The notes: generated from the letters alone by a model not told the origin. 8,352 bases of DNA from CAYMLQ01 sp964390795 (GCA_964390795.1 CAYMLQ010000272.1:1-8352), one strand, 5' to 3'. Numbered from the stretch's first letter, positions 1 to 6,638 are shown. Numbers and translations are program-made.

Positions 1-85
1 TAGATTAATTATTTGTAATTCTTGCACGAGTGATGTCCGCCTTTTTGGAAATCTGATTTTGATCGTGATGCCCTGTCAAATCGCC

Positions 86-91
86 TATAGT
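86..91 (+). promoter_or_regulatory. Possible -10 element (TATAGT) upstream of the membrane protein gene
   Basis: TATAGT resembles a sigma70 -10 box and lies in the AT-richer 1-97 leader. The only TTGA-like hexamer upstream (59-64) is 21 nt away, which is too far for a normal spacer. A start site 7 nt downstream would fall at about the ATG at 98, implying a leaderless or near-leaderless message. The evidence is weak. Confidence 0.2.
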
Positions 92-103
92 ACGGGAATG
101 GCG

Positions 104-850
104 ATGGAATCCAATGTGACAGACCGGGAGGTGCAGCGTCGGCTGGCGTGGCTGTTCGCGACGTTTGCCGGCGTCTGCCTGCTGGCTGGGGCGAGCCGCA
201 TGCGGCCGTGCGCGTGGGAGCTGCAGACGTTCGGTGACGTGCTGCGCATCCGCGAGGCGCTGTCGATGTTCGTCTTCGCGCCGGCCATCGGCGTGCTGTT
301 CTGGCTGATATACAGGACGCTGGGGCGCGGTGAGTCACATGCCGCCATCGATGTGCTGATGGTGCTGTCCGTGTACTGCGTGGCGTGCGGCATGGGCCTG
401 CACGATCCGACCAACCGCATGGCTTGCGTATACCGAGAGACGGGCGCGCTGGCGCCCGAGGTGCGACGGTCGCTGCTGTATCTCGACGACCAGTTGGGGC
501 ATTGGGTTTTCTGGGTCGGCTTTGTGTTGGGAACGTGGGTGCTGGGCATCCAGCAGGCGCTCGCGCCGCTGCGGGAGCGGATGACCTGGCCGTGGCGCGT
601 GTTCTTCGGCTGCATCGGCGCGGCGCTGCTGTGGGTGATGCTCACCAACCTGTGGGACGAATATCCCCAGACGCGGGTGGATTTGGGCGTGATCTCGGCG
701 GCCGCGCTTGTGCCGCTGGGTGTGCAGGCGGCGGTATGCCGGGGCGTGGGCCTGCTGCGGCTGCCGGTGCTGTGCGTGATCTATCCTGCCTACTTCGGAA
801 GCATTGCGGGGACGCTTGCGTGCTGGCTGGTGAGGTATGGGAGGGTTTAG
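104..850 (+). CDS. Unrecognised seven-helix integral membrane protein
   Basis: A 248-residue protein that I cannot assign to a family. Hydrophobic segments lie near residues 14-31, 52-72, 80-98, 131-152, 164-183, 194-211 and 219-243, so it should be an inner-membrane protein with about seven helices. Polar residues sit inside or at the edge of these helices: His100-Asp101 after helix 3, Asp128-Asp129 and His133 at helix 4, and Asp185-Glu186 after helix 5. This could mean metal or substrate binding, but that is speculation. Start choice: GGGA at 94-97 is 6 nt from the ATG at 104, while it abuts the in-frame ATG at 98. ATG 68 and TTG 59 are also in frame. The yicC-like gene follows after only 30 nt on the same strand, so the two may be co-transcribed. 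Third codon positions are strongly G/C, which supports real coding. Confidence 0.72.
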   Translation: MESNVTDREVQRRLAWLFATFAGVCLLAGASRMRPCAWELQTFGDVLRIREALSMFVFAPAIGVLFWLIYRTLGRGESHAAIDVLMVLSVYCVACGMGLHDPTNRMACVYRETGALAPEVRRSLLYLDDQLGHWVFWVGFVLGTWVLGIQQALAPLRERMTWPWRVFFGCIGAALLWVMLTNLWDEYPQTRVDLGVISAAALVPLGVQAAVCRGVGLLRLPVLCVIYPAYFGSIAGTLACWLVRYGRV

Positions 851-880
851 CGCTGTGGGTGTCATTGAAAGGGAATGAGT

Positions 881-1768
881 ATGGCGATTGTGAGCATGAC
901 GGGGTTCGGGCGCGGCGAGGCCAGCGCGGGCGGGGTGAAGACCGTGGTGGAGCTGAGCACGGTCAACCGCAAGCAGTTCGACTGTAACTTTTCAATGCCG
1001 CGCGAGCTGTCGAGCCTGGACTCCAAGCTGCAGGCATTGGTTCACACCCGCGTGTCGCGCGGGTATGTCAAGGGCCTCGTGTCTGTGACGGCGGCTAGCG
1101 AGGAGGCAGGCAGTGCGAGCGGGCTGGATCTGGAGATGATCGCGAAGCAGGTCGCCGCGCTGCGTGCGGCGGCGGCACGGCTGGGGCTGGCGGATGACCT
1201 GACGGCATCGGCGTTGCTGCGCTTTCCCGATGTCTTGCGCCCGAAGGTGATGCCCGACGACCCGCTGGAGCTTTGGCCGCTGATCGAGCGAGCGGCCCTG
1301 ACGGCGCTGGAGAGCCTAGAGGTTATGCGGCGGCGCGAGGGGCAGGCGCTGGAGCAGGATTTCCGCGTGCGGTTCGCGGCGCTCGAACGCCTCGGCAAGG
1401 AGATTGCGGCGCTCGCGCCCGCCGTGCCTGCGGCATACAAGGCGGTGCTGGAAAAGCGGCTCGCCGAGCTGCTGGGGCCCGGCTGCGTGGCGGACCCCGC
1501 GCTGGTGGCGCGCGAGGTGGCGGTGTTTGCGGACCGCTGCGACGTGAGCGAGGAGCTGACGCGACTGGCGAGCCATTTCGCGCAAGTGGGCAAGGTCCTG
1601 GACGCGGGTGGGGCTTGCGGGCGGACGCTGGATTTCCTCTGCCAGGAGCTGTTCCGCGAGATCAACACCACGGGCTCCAAGGCCAATCAGGCTGAGATTT
1701 CGCGGCTGGTGATCGATTTCAAGGCGGGGCTGGAAGCCGTGCGCGAGCAGGTGCAGAACGTGGAGTAG
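881..1768 (+). CDS. yicC: YicC/YloC-family endoribonuclease
   Basis: A 295-residue cytoplasmic protein of the YicC-like family, whose members are endoribonucleases implicated in small-RNA turnover in E. coli. The family signature is visible at both ends. The N-terminus reads MAIVSMTGFGRGE, followed by an ELSTVNRKQFD segment (residues 25-35) and the L-R-SRGYVKG region near residues 53-65. The C-terminus has DRCDVSEELTRLASH (218-232), RTLDFLCQELFREINTTGSKAN (about 248-269) and the terminal EQVQNVE. The length matches the usual 285-295. Start choice: AAAGGGA (868-874) is properly spaced from ATG 881 and would abut ATG 875. The family's usual N-terminus (MI-SMTGFGR) also fits 881. The gene lies 30 nt after the membrane protein gene. 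The guanylate kinase gene gmk, a frequent downstream neighbour of yicC, is absent here. Confidence 0.93.
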   Translation: MAIVSMTGFGRGEASAGGVKTVVELSTVNRKQFDCNFSMPRELSSLDSKLQALVHTRVSRGYVKGLVSVTAASEEAGSASGLDLEMIAKQVAALRAAAARLGLADDLTASALLRFPDVLRPKVMPDDPLELWPLIERAALTALESLEVMRRREGQALEQDFRVRFAALERLGKEIAALAPAVPAAYKAVLEKRLAELLGPGCVADPALVAREVAVFADRCDVSEELTRLASHFAQVGKVLDAGGACGRTLDFLCQELFREINTTGSKANQAEISRLVIDFKAGLEAVREQVQNVE

Positions 1769-1819
1769 GCGCTCAGTAATCGGTTGGAGACAGGGGACGA
1801 AAGCCACACAACCTAACGA

Positions 1820-1827
1820 GGGGGAGG
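1820..1827 (+). promoter_or_regulatory. Ribosome binding site of the ThuA/isomerase fusion gene
   Basis: GGGGGAGG ends 6 nt before the ATG at 1834 and fixes that start. The site lies in the 9-nt loop of a small inverted repeat: CTAAC at 1813-1817 pairs with GTTAG at 1827-1831. The ribosome site would therefore be exposed or slightly occluded in a weak 5-bp hairpin. I see no clear promoter in the 65-nt gap after yicC. Confidence 0.5.
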
Positions 1828-1833
1828 TTAGCG

Positions 1834-3585
1834 ATGAAAGAGCAGAATAGAAGGGCAAGGGCAGAGGCGTGCGGGGCAACGGGGCGCGGGCCTGTGCTTT
1901 CGAGACGGAGCTTTCTGCGCGAGGCCGCAGCGGGCGCGGTGGTGGCGGCGTTGCCGCTGGCGGGACGGGGCGAGCCGGGCGGCGTGCTGGCACGCCTCGA
2001 GGCGGCGGTGCCGTCGAAGGCGCCGGCGGTGCCGAAGCGGCCGCGCCGTCTGCTTATCTTTGATCTGAATGTGGGCTACGGCAACGGCCACCCCTCCATT
2101 CCGACGGCGAACCAGGCCTTCGCGCTCATGGGCAAGAAGACCGGCGCGTTCGAGACCGTGATCGCGCGCGATCCCGCCGTTTTCAGCCGTGCGTCGCTGA
2201 AGACCTTCGACGCCGTGTTCCTGAACAACACGGTCGGCAACCTGTTCGAGGATCCGGCGCTGCGCCAGAGCCTGCTGGAGTTCGTGGTGGGAGGCGGCGG
2301 GCTCATGGGCGTACACGGCACGTCGGTGGCGTTTACCCGCTGGCCGGAGGGCGGCAAGGAGGACTGGCCCGAGTTCGCGGTCATGCTGGGCATGCGCGGC
2401 GCCTATCACCGCGCAAACACGGAACAGGTGGTGATGAAGCTTGACGAGCCGGATCACCCGGTTGTCGCCTGCTTCGGCGGCCAGGGCTTCCCGCTGCAGG
2501 ACGAGTTTTTCCGGCCGAAGGGAACGTATTCGAGGGCCCGCGACCGGGTGTTGCTCAGCTTTGATCTGGCCAAGACCGACCTGGCCAACGAGCCGCACGA
2601 CGGCGGTTATCGCGAGGACAAAGACTACGCGATGGCCTGGGTCCGGCAGTACGGGCGGGGGCGGGTTTTCTACACGACGTTCGGGCACCATCCGGCGATC
2701 TTCGAGCATCCGAAGCTGCTCGAGTTCTATCTGGCAGGCACGCAGTTCGCGCTCGGCGACCTCTCGGCGCCGGCGCTGCCGAGCGGACGGCTGACGCCCG
2801 CGCTGCGCGCGCAGGAGAAGGTGGGCTGGCGCCTGGGCGTCGAGGCGTACACGTTCCACAAGTACACGTTCTTCGAGGCCGTCGACAAGACGGCGGAACT
2901 CGGGCTCGTTTACATCGGCGGGCTGAGCTTCCAGAAGGTCAGCGACACGATTCCCAAAAACCTGACGCCCGATCTCAGCGACGACGAACTGCGTGAGATC
3001 CGGCTCAAGCTGGACGCTGCGGGCCTGCGGTTGCTGACCTACTACATCCAGAGCATCCCCGGTGACGAGGCGGGGTGCCGCAAGGTCTTTGAGTTCGGAC
3101 GCAAGCTCGGCATCGAAGCCTTCATGAGCGAGCCCGCGCCCGAGTCGCTGCCGCTGATCGACCGCTTCTGCCAGGAGTACGATATCCGCGTGGCGCTCCA
3201 CAACCACGACCAGAAGGCCTCGCCGGCCTACTGGAGCCCGGAGGCCATCCTCAAGGTGTGCGAGGGCCGTAGCGAGTACATCGGCGCGTGCGCGGACGTG
3301 GGCTACTGGCTGCGGGGCGGCATCGATCCCGTCGCGGGAATCGAGAGGCTGGGTAAGCGGCTTGTCACGCTGCAACTGCACGATCTCGACGAGGTGGGTC
3401 CGCAGGGCACCGACGTGCCGTGGGGAAGCGGCAAAGGCCGGACGGAAGAGATCCTGCGGAAGATCCGGGAACTCGGAAACACGCCCGTGATGTTCGGGCT
3501 CGAGTACTCCAAGAACTGGCTGACCTCCATGCCGGAGGTCAAGCAGTGCGCGGAGTTTTTCGACGCGTTCACGATGAAACTTTGA
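1834..3585 (+). CDS. Tat-exported fusion: ThuA-like domain + sugar isomerase/epimerase-like TIM barrel
   Basis: A 583-residue two-domain protein. Residues 22-45 form a Tat signal (LSRRSFLREAAAG followed by a hydrophobic stretch), so export of the folded protein is expected. Residues 71-310 resemble the ThuA-like, class I glutamine-amidotransferase-like fold: RRLLIFDL strand, GGGGLMGVHG at 153-162, and GHH at 284-286 near the domain end. Residues 330-583 resemble the xylose-isomerase-like TIM barrel of the sugar phosphate isomerase/epimerase superfamily. By analogy with characterised epimerases the metal ligands would be Glu433 (MSEP), Asp489 (CADVGYW), His516 (LQLHD) and Glu557 (GLEY), with HNHD at 456-459 in the active site. 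The substrate is probably an oxidised sugar or glycoside, because ThuA acts with the dehydrogenase ThuB on trehalose in rhizobia and barrels of this class include 3-keto-glycoside lyases. The oxidoreductase gene 73 nt downstream fits that role. The exact reaction cannot be read from sequence. Confidence 0.9.
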   Translation: MKEQNRRARAEACGATGRGPVLSRRSFLREAAAGAVVAALPLAGRGEPGGVLARLEAAVPSKAPAVPKRPRRLLIFDLNVGYGNGHPSIPTANQAFALMGKKTGAFETVIARDPAVFSRASLKTFDAVFLNNTVGNLFEDPALRQSLLEFVVGGGGLMGVHGTSVAFTRWPEGGKEDWPEFAVMLGMRGAYHRANTEQVVMKLDEPDHPVVACFGGQGFPLQDEFFRPKGTYSRARDRVLLSFDLAKTDLANEPHDGGYREDKDYAMAWVRQYGRGRVFYTTFGHHPAIFEHPKLLEFYLAGTQFALGDLSAPALPSGRLTPALRAQEKVGWRLGVEAYTFHKYTFFEAVDKTAELGLVYIGGLSFQKVSDTIPKNLTPDLSDDELREIRLKLDAAGLRLLTYYIQSIPGDEAGCRKVFEFGRKLGIEAFMSEPAPESLPLIDRFCQEYDIRVALHNHDQKASPAYWSPEAILKVCEGRSEYIGACADVGYWLRGGIDPVAGIERLGKRLVTLQLHDLDEVGPQGTDVPWGSGKGRTEEILRKIRELGNTPVMFGLEYSKNWLTSMPEVKQCAEFFDAFTMKL

Positions 3586-3604
3586 AGGAATGCGTTGGGT
3601 GACC

Positions 3605-3634
3605 CGCGAATACACGTGAATGAACGCGAATTAA
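3605..3634 (+). repeat. Three-unit degenerate 10-bp tandem repeat
   Basis: Three consecutive decamers, CGCGAATACA, CGTGAATGAA and CGCGAATTAA, share the pattern CGNGAATNNA. They fill much of the 73-nt gap between the fusion gene and the oxidoreductase gene, just upstream of the latter's ribosome binding site. No function is evident. Confidence 0.6.
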
Positions 3635-3644
3635 TAATGGGTCA

Positions 3645-3652
3645 AAGGGGGA
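3645..3652 (+). promoter_or_regulatory. Ribosome binding site of the oxidoreductase gene
   Basis: AAGGGGGA, within AAAGGGGGAG, ends 6 nt before the ATG at 3659. It supports that start, which also gives a complete Tat signal peptide. Confidence 0.5.
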
Positions 3653-3658
3653 GACAGC

Positions 3659-5053
3659 ATGAAGACAACGGATCATTCGAATAGGGGAATCTCGCGCCGC
3701 GGGTTCATCGGGTCGGCGGCATCGGCGCTGGCGATGCCGTGGATCGTGCCGGCGTCGGCGCGGGGGGCCGACGGCGCGGTGGCGCCGAGCAACCGGCTTA
3801 ATCTAGGGCTGATCGGGCGGGGCTGCATGGGGCAGGGGCACCTGTCGCGGCTGGTCGGCGACCGCGACGTCCAGGTGCTGGCGGTCTGCGATGTGGACCG
3901 CGTGCGCCGCGACGAAGGCAAAGAGGTTGTCGAAGCCAACTATGCGGTGTCGCAGCCGGGCGGGACATACAGCGGTTGCTCAGCGTACAACGATTTCCGC
4001 GAGCTGCTGGCGCGCAAGGACATCGACGGCGTGGTGATCGCCACGCCGGACCACTGGCACACGCCCCTCTCGATCCATGCGGTCAAGGCGGGCAAGGACG
4101 TGTACTGCGAGAAGCCGGTCTCGATGACCGTGCGCCAGGGGCGCGCCTTGGTCGAAGCCGTTCGCGCGAACAAGCGCGTGTTCCAGAACGGTTCGCAGTA
4201 CCGCTCGATGACCACGCTGCACGAGGCGATCGATTTTGTCCGCGCCGGGGGACTCGGCAAGATCAAGCAGGTCTTCACGCTGTGGGGGCATGTGGGTGTG
4301 CCGACCGTCGGTAACTCGCGCGTCACGCTCAATCCGGTGCTGCCGGAGGAGCCGCTGCCCGAGGGCTTGGACTGGAACCTGTGGGTCGGCCCGGCGCCGT
4401 TCCATCCGTACAACAAAGCCTACCATCGAAATCCGATTCCCGGCGTCGTGCCGTGGACGTTCTGCCAGGACTTCGGCAACGGCGTCTCGACCAACTACCA
4501 TTCGCACTCGGCCGACGTGATCCAGTACGCCCTCGGCATGGAAGAGAGCGGGCCGGTCGAGATCCTCCATCCCGACGGCAAGCAGTTTCCGACGCTGACG
4601 TGCCGGTACGCGAACGGCACGCTGCTGCACCACATCGACGGTTGGAAGCAAGTCAAGGAACTGTACCACGCGGTGCCCGAGGAAGCGAAGTTGGAGGGCA
4701 TGTTCGGCGGGCTCTTCGTGGGCGAGCGCGGCTGGCTGAACATCGAGCACGGCCACCCGATCGAAGGCGGCCCGGACAGCCTGTTCGAAGAGATGAAGCT
4801 CAAGACGCGCCAGGTGAGCGGGGCCAACAACCACCACGCGAACTGGTTCGAATGCATGAAGACGCGGAAGCAGCCAAGTTCGCACGAGGAGATCGGCCAT
4901 CGCGGGGCCTCGCTCGGCCATCTGGTCGCCGCCTCTTTCCGCCTGGGCCGCTCCTTGAAATGGGATCCGGTGAAGGAGGTGTTCGAGGGGGACGAGCAGG
5001 CGAACGCGCTGCTTGATCGTCCCATGCGGGAGCCGTGGCACCACCCGATTTAG
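3659..5053 (+). CDS. Tat-exported Gfo/Idh/MocA-family NAD(P)-dependent oxidoreductase
   Basis: A 464-residue sugar oxidoreductase. A Tat signal (SRRGFIG, arginines 13-14, then a hydrophobic stretch to about residue 37) predicts export with cofactor already bound, as in glucose-fructose oxidoreductase of Zymomonas. The Rossmann domain begins at residue 47 with LNLGLIGRGCMG, a GxGxxG-type loop at 53-58. It is followed by AVCDVD, ATPDHWH (128-134) and the family motif EKPVS, with Lys152 as the expected catalytic lysine. LDWNLWVGPAPFHPYN (about 238-252) is typical of the exported subgroup common in Planctomycetes and Bacteroidetes. FGNGVSTNYHSHSADVIQYALG (272-293) carries the His281/His283 region expected near the active site. 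Full length, with no disruption. It lies downstream of the ThuA/isomerase fusion on the same strand, and the two probably act in series on an exported or imported sugar. The substrate is unknown. Confidence 0.95.
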   Translation: MKTTDHSNRGISRRGFIGSAASALAMPWIVPASARGADGAVAPSNRLNLGLIGRGCMGQGHLSRLVGDRDVQVLAVCDVDRVRRDEGKEVVEANYAVSQPGGTYSGCSAYNDFRELLARKDIDGVVIATPDHWHTPLSIHAVKAGKDVYCEKPVSMTVRQGRALVEAVRANKRVFQNGSQYRSMTTLHEAIDFVRAGGLGKIKQVFTLWGHVGVPTVGNSRVTLNPVLPEEPLPEGLDWNLWVGPAPFHPYNKAYHRNPIPGVVPWTFCQDFGNGVSTNYHSHSADVIQYALGMEESGPVEILHPDGKQFPTLTCRYANGTLLHHIDGWKQVKELYHAVPEEAKLEGMFGGLFVGERGWLNIEHGHPIEGGPDSLFEEMKLKTRQVSGANNHHANWFECMKTRKQPSSHEEIGHRGASLGHLVAASFRLGRSLKWDPVKEVFEGDEQANALLDRPMREPWHHPI

Positions 5054-5079
5054 AAGTTAGGAGTTAGGATTTAGGAGTT
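5052..5079 (+). repeat. Four-unit heptamer array (AGGAGTT type), left copy
   Basis: Four 7-nt units in exact register: AGAAGTT, AGGAGTT, AGGATTT and AGGAGTT. The array begins inside the stop codon of the oxidoreductase gene. A reverse-complement array with the same unit variants lies at 5119-5146, and a same-strand relative lies at 7029-7056. Confidence 0.8.
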
Positions 5080-5118
5080 GCAATACCTTGAGTCGAAGAG
5101 CTTATGCGATCCGATATC

Positions 5119-5146
5119 AACTCCTAACTTCTAACTCCTAAATCCT
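5119..5146 (-). repeat. Four-unit heptamer array, inverted copy
   Basis: Units on the + strand are AACTCCT, AACTTCT, AACTCCT and AAATCCT. These are the reverse complements of the units in the 5052-5079 array, in permuted order. Fully aligned, the two arrays pair at 24 of 28 positions across a 39-nt spacer. Shifted by two units, either half pairs perfectly over 14 bp. The transcript ends of both converging genes could fold here. Confidence 0.8.
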
Positions 5147-5151
5147 CCTTT

Positions 5152-5186
5152 GGTGCGATTCAGTTTCAACTAAACTGAATCGCACC
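5152..5186. terminator. Perfect 15-bp hairpin at the convergent gene junction, possible bidirectional transcript end
   Basis: GGTGCGATTCAGTTT at 5152-5166 and its exact reverse complement at 5172-5186 flank the 5-nt loop CAACT. The stop codon of the leftward pseudouridine synthase gene lies at 5170-5172, in the loop and first stem base, so the last five sense codons of that gene form one arm. No T-run follows on either strand. This is therefore not a textbook intrinsic terminator, but its place between two converging genes suggests a transcript-end or 3'-protecting structure. Confidence 0.5.
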
Positions 5187-5913
5187 CCGGCGTCTTCTGC
5201 CAGTCGGCTTCGGTGAGTCCGTGGGCGAGGCGGTTGAAGACCTCGGGGATCGGGGTGTCAAAGAACAGCCGCTCGCCGCTGTGCGGGTGGTCGAACGCGA
5301 TGGACTTGGCGTGCAGGCAGAGGCGCTCGCGGAGGGTGTCTTTCTTGCCGTACTTGGGGTCGCCGACGACCGCGTGGCCGCGCACGGCGAACTGCACGCG
5401 GATCTGGTTCTTGCGCCCCGTCAGCAGGTTGATCTTCAGAAAGGTCAGCTTCGGCGTCTCCTTGATGACTGTGTAGGCGGTCTGCGACAGTTTGCCTTTA
5501 GTGGGGTCGATGACCGTCCGGACGTACTGGTCGTCGTCTTCGGCAAGATAGTCCGAGAGCAGGCCGCTCTTGTCTGTCAGATGGCCGTGGATGGCGGCGA
5601 GATAGCGCTTCTCCGTCTGCTTCCAGTTCTCCTGCAGCGCGAGCTTCGCCTCCTCGGTTTTGGCGAAGAGCAGCACGCCCGACGTGTCGCGGTCGAGGCG
5701 GTGTACGAGAAAAACGTGCTTGCTGGAGCGTGCGCAGCCTTTGCGGATATGCGTGTTCAGGACGTTCTCGGCCGTCATGGGCTCGTCCCTGCGCGTGCTC
5801 ATGGTCAGCAGGCCGGCCTCTTTGTTGACGACGATCAGGTCGCGGTCCTCGTGGAGGATCTCGAGTCCGTGCGTGCGGTGCTTGCGTGAAGTCGGGCGTT
5901 TAGGTGGTGTCAT
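5170..5913 (-). CDS. RluA-family RNA pseudouridine synthase
   Basis: A 247-residue cytoplasmic enzyme that should isomerise a uridine in rRNA or tRNA to pseudouridine. The catalytic motif HRLDRDTSG lies at 71-79, with Asp74 as the expected nucleophile. Other family landmarks are LEILHEDRDLIVVNKEAGLL (17-36), EKRYLAAIHG (101-110), TGRKNQIRVQF (165-175) and HAVVGDPKYG (180-189). There is no N-terminal S4 domain, as in the shorter RluA-type enzymes, and the target position cannot be told from sequence. The start is chosen from the conserved N-terminal core; no good ribosome binding site precedes it. It lies 36 nt after the toxin gene on the same strand and may be translated from the toxin-antitoxin transcript. 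The C-terminal codons form one arm of the 15-bp hairpin at 5152-5186. Confidence 0.92.
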   Translation of the reverse strand: MTPPKRPTSRKHRTHGLEILHEDRDLIVVNKEAGLLTMSTRRDEPMTAENVLNTHIRKGCARSSKHVFLVHRLDRDTSGVLLFAKTEEAKLALQENWKQTEKRYLAAIHGHLTDKSGLLSDYLAEDDDQYVRTVIDPTKGKLSQTAYTVIKETPKLTFLKINLLTGRKNQIRVQFAVRGHAVVGDPKYGKKDTLRERLCLHAKSIAFDHPHSGERLFFDTPIPEVFNRLAHGLTEADWQKTPGCDSV

Positions 5914-5949
5914 AGGGGGGGCTGTTGGCAGGGAGACTTATGAGGACTG

Positions 5950-6285
5950 TTAACCGATAATTTCATTCAAACCTTCGATGATCTGTTGCAGTTCCCGATC
6001 AGTAGCCTTTCCGATTTTCTTTCCGATCCGCTCAACCGACAATGTCCTGATCTGACTGATTTTCGCCCACGTTTGCTTAGGCAGCCGTGAGCTGGACAAT
6101 TCAAGTGTTAAAGGAAAAGAAGCGCGTTGAGGCTGGCTTGTTAGGGCAATCGCGATAACGGTGCCGGACTTCGCGTTGAAGACATCTTGGCTCAGGACGA
6201 GAACAGGCCGCATGCCGGCCTGTTCATGTCCCTTGGCCGGGTTCAGGTTGGCCCAGACGATGTCGCCCCTCAATAGGTCGGCCAT
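5950..6285 (-). CDS. MazF/PemK-family toxin (sequence-specific endoribonuclease)
   Basis: A 111-residue toxin of a type II toxin-antitoxin pair. The MazF fold is clear: RGDIVWANLNPAKGHEQAG (6-24), then the conserved Arg26-Pro27 of RPVLVLSQD, IAIALTSQ with the conserved Thr49, and the QIRTL segment (78-82). MazF proteins cleave single-stranded RNA at short motifs when freed from antitoxin. Arg26 and Thr49 correspond to the usual catalytic pair, so the protein looks intact. GGAGA about 8 nt upstream of the ATG lies inside the end of the antitoxin gene, and the two genes overlap by 16 nt, which implies translational coupling. The cleavage motif cannot be predicted. Confidence 0.93.
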   Translation of the reverse strand: MADLLRGDIVWANLNPAKGHEQAGMRPVLVLSQDVFNAKSGTVIAIALTSQPQRASFPLTLELSSSRLPKQTWAKISQIRTLSVERIGKKIGKATDRELQQIIEGLNEIIG

Positions 6286-6512
6286 GACGACATCTCCTCT
6301 CCCATTCCTTCCTCCGCGAGGGCTTGCTCGAAACGGCGGTCCAGTTTGTCACACTCTCTCGACAAACGGTTTGATTCGATCCTGGCAACCTTCTCCTCAA
6401 CGGCCTGTTGAATGATCCGACTGCGACTTGGAAAACCGTGCTGCCGGACAAGCCGGTCAAGGGTCACCAGCAGATTCTGATCCAAGGTTATCGCCACTTT
6501 TGCAACACGCAT
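6270..6512 (-). CDS. Ribbon-helix-helix antitoxin (MazE-like/CopG-type) of the MazF toxin
   Basis: An 80-residue antitoxin. Residues 4-43 read as a ribbon-helix-helix DNA-binding domain: VAKVAITLDQNLL strand, a helix from VTLDRLVRQHG, the turn PSRSR, and the second helix RIIQQAVEEKVARI. The acidic C-terminal part (about 45-80) should wrap and neutralise the toxin. Start choice: GGAGG (5' end at 6522 on the - strand) is 5 nt from the ATG at 6512. The GTG at 6518 overlaps that site, and the ATG at 6515 is only 2 nt from it. The gene precedes and overlaps the toxin gene, the usual order for autoregulated pairs. The N-terminal domain probably represses the promoter at about 6530-6570. Confidence 0.88.
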   Translation of the reverse strand: MRVAKVAITLDQNLLVTLDRLVRQHGFPSRSRIIQQAVEEKVARIESNRLSRECDKLDRRFEQALAEEGMGEEMSSWPTY

Positions 6513-6529
6513 CATCACCTCCAGGTTGA

Positions 6530-6550
6530 GGTATTACTATATATCATACC
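6530..6550 (-). promoter_or_regulatory. Candidate promoter and operator of the toxin-antitoxin genes
   Basis: On the - strand, TATGAT (6548-6543) is a good -10 box about 30 nt before the antitoxin start. The hexamer 17 nt further upstream, ATGGAT, is a poor -35. The -10 sits within an inverted repeat: GGTAT at 6530-6534 and ATACC at 6546-6550. This is the sort of short palindrome that ribbon-helix-helix antitoxins bind. Autorepression is inferred from the family. Confidence 0.42.
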
Positions 6551-6638
6551 GTGCGTGTGCGGCAAATCCATTTTTCGGGCTTAGTATTCTCTTCATGTAC
6601 TGGTCCTTCTGGGGCAGTTCTGTTCTCTCTGGCATTCT

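Noticed and set aside
3980..5044. Long antisense frame of about 354 codons opposite the oxidoreductase gene, and similar long frames opposite other genes
   Set aside because: GC-rich codon bias on the sense strand opens the antisense frames; their translations are His/Arg/Leu-rich with no motifs.
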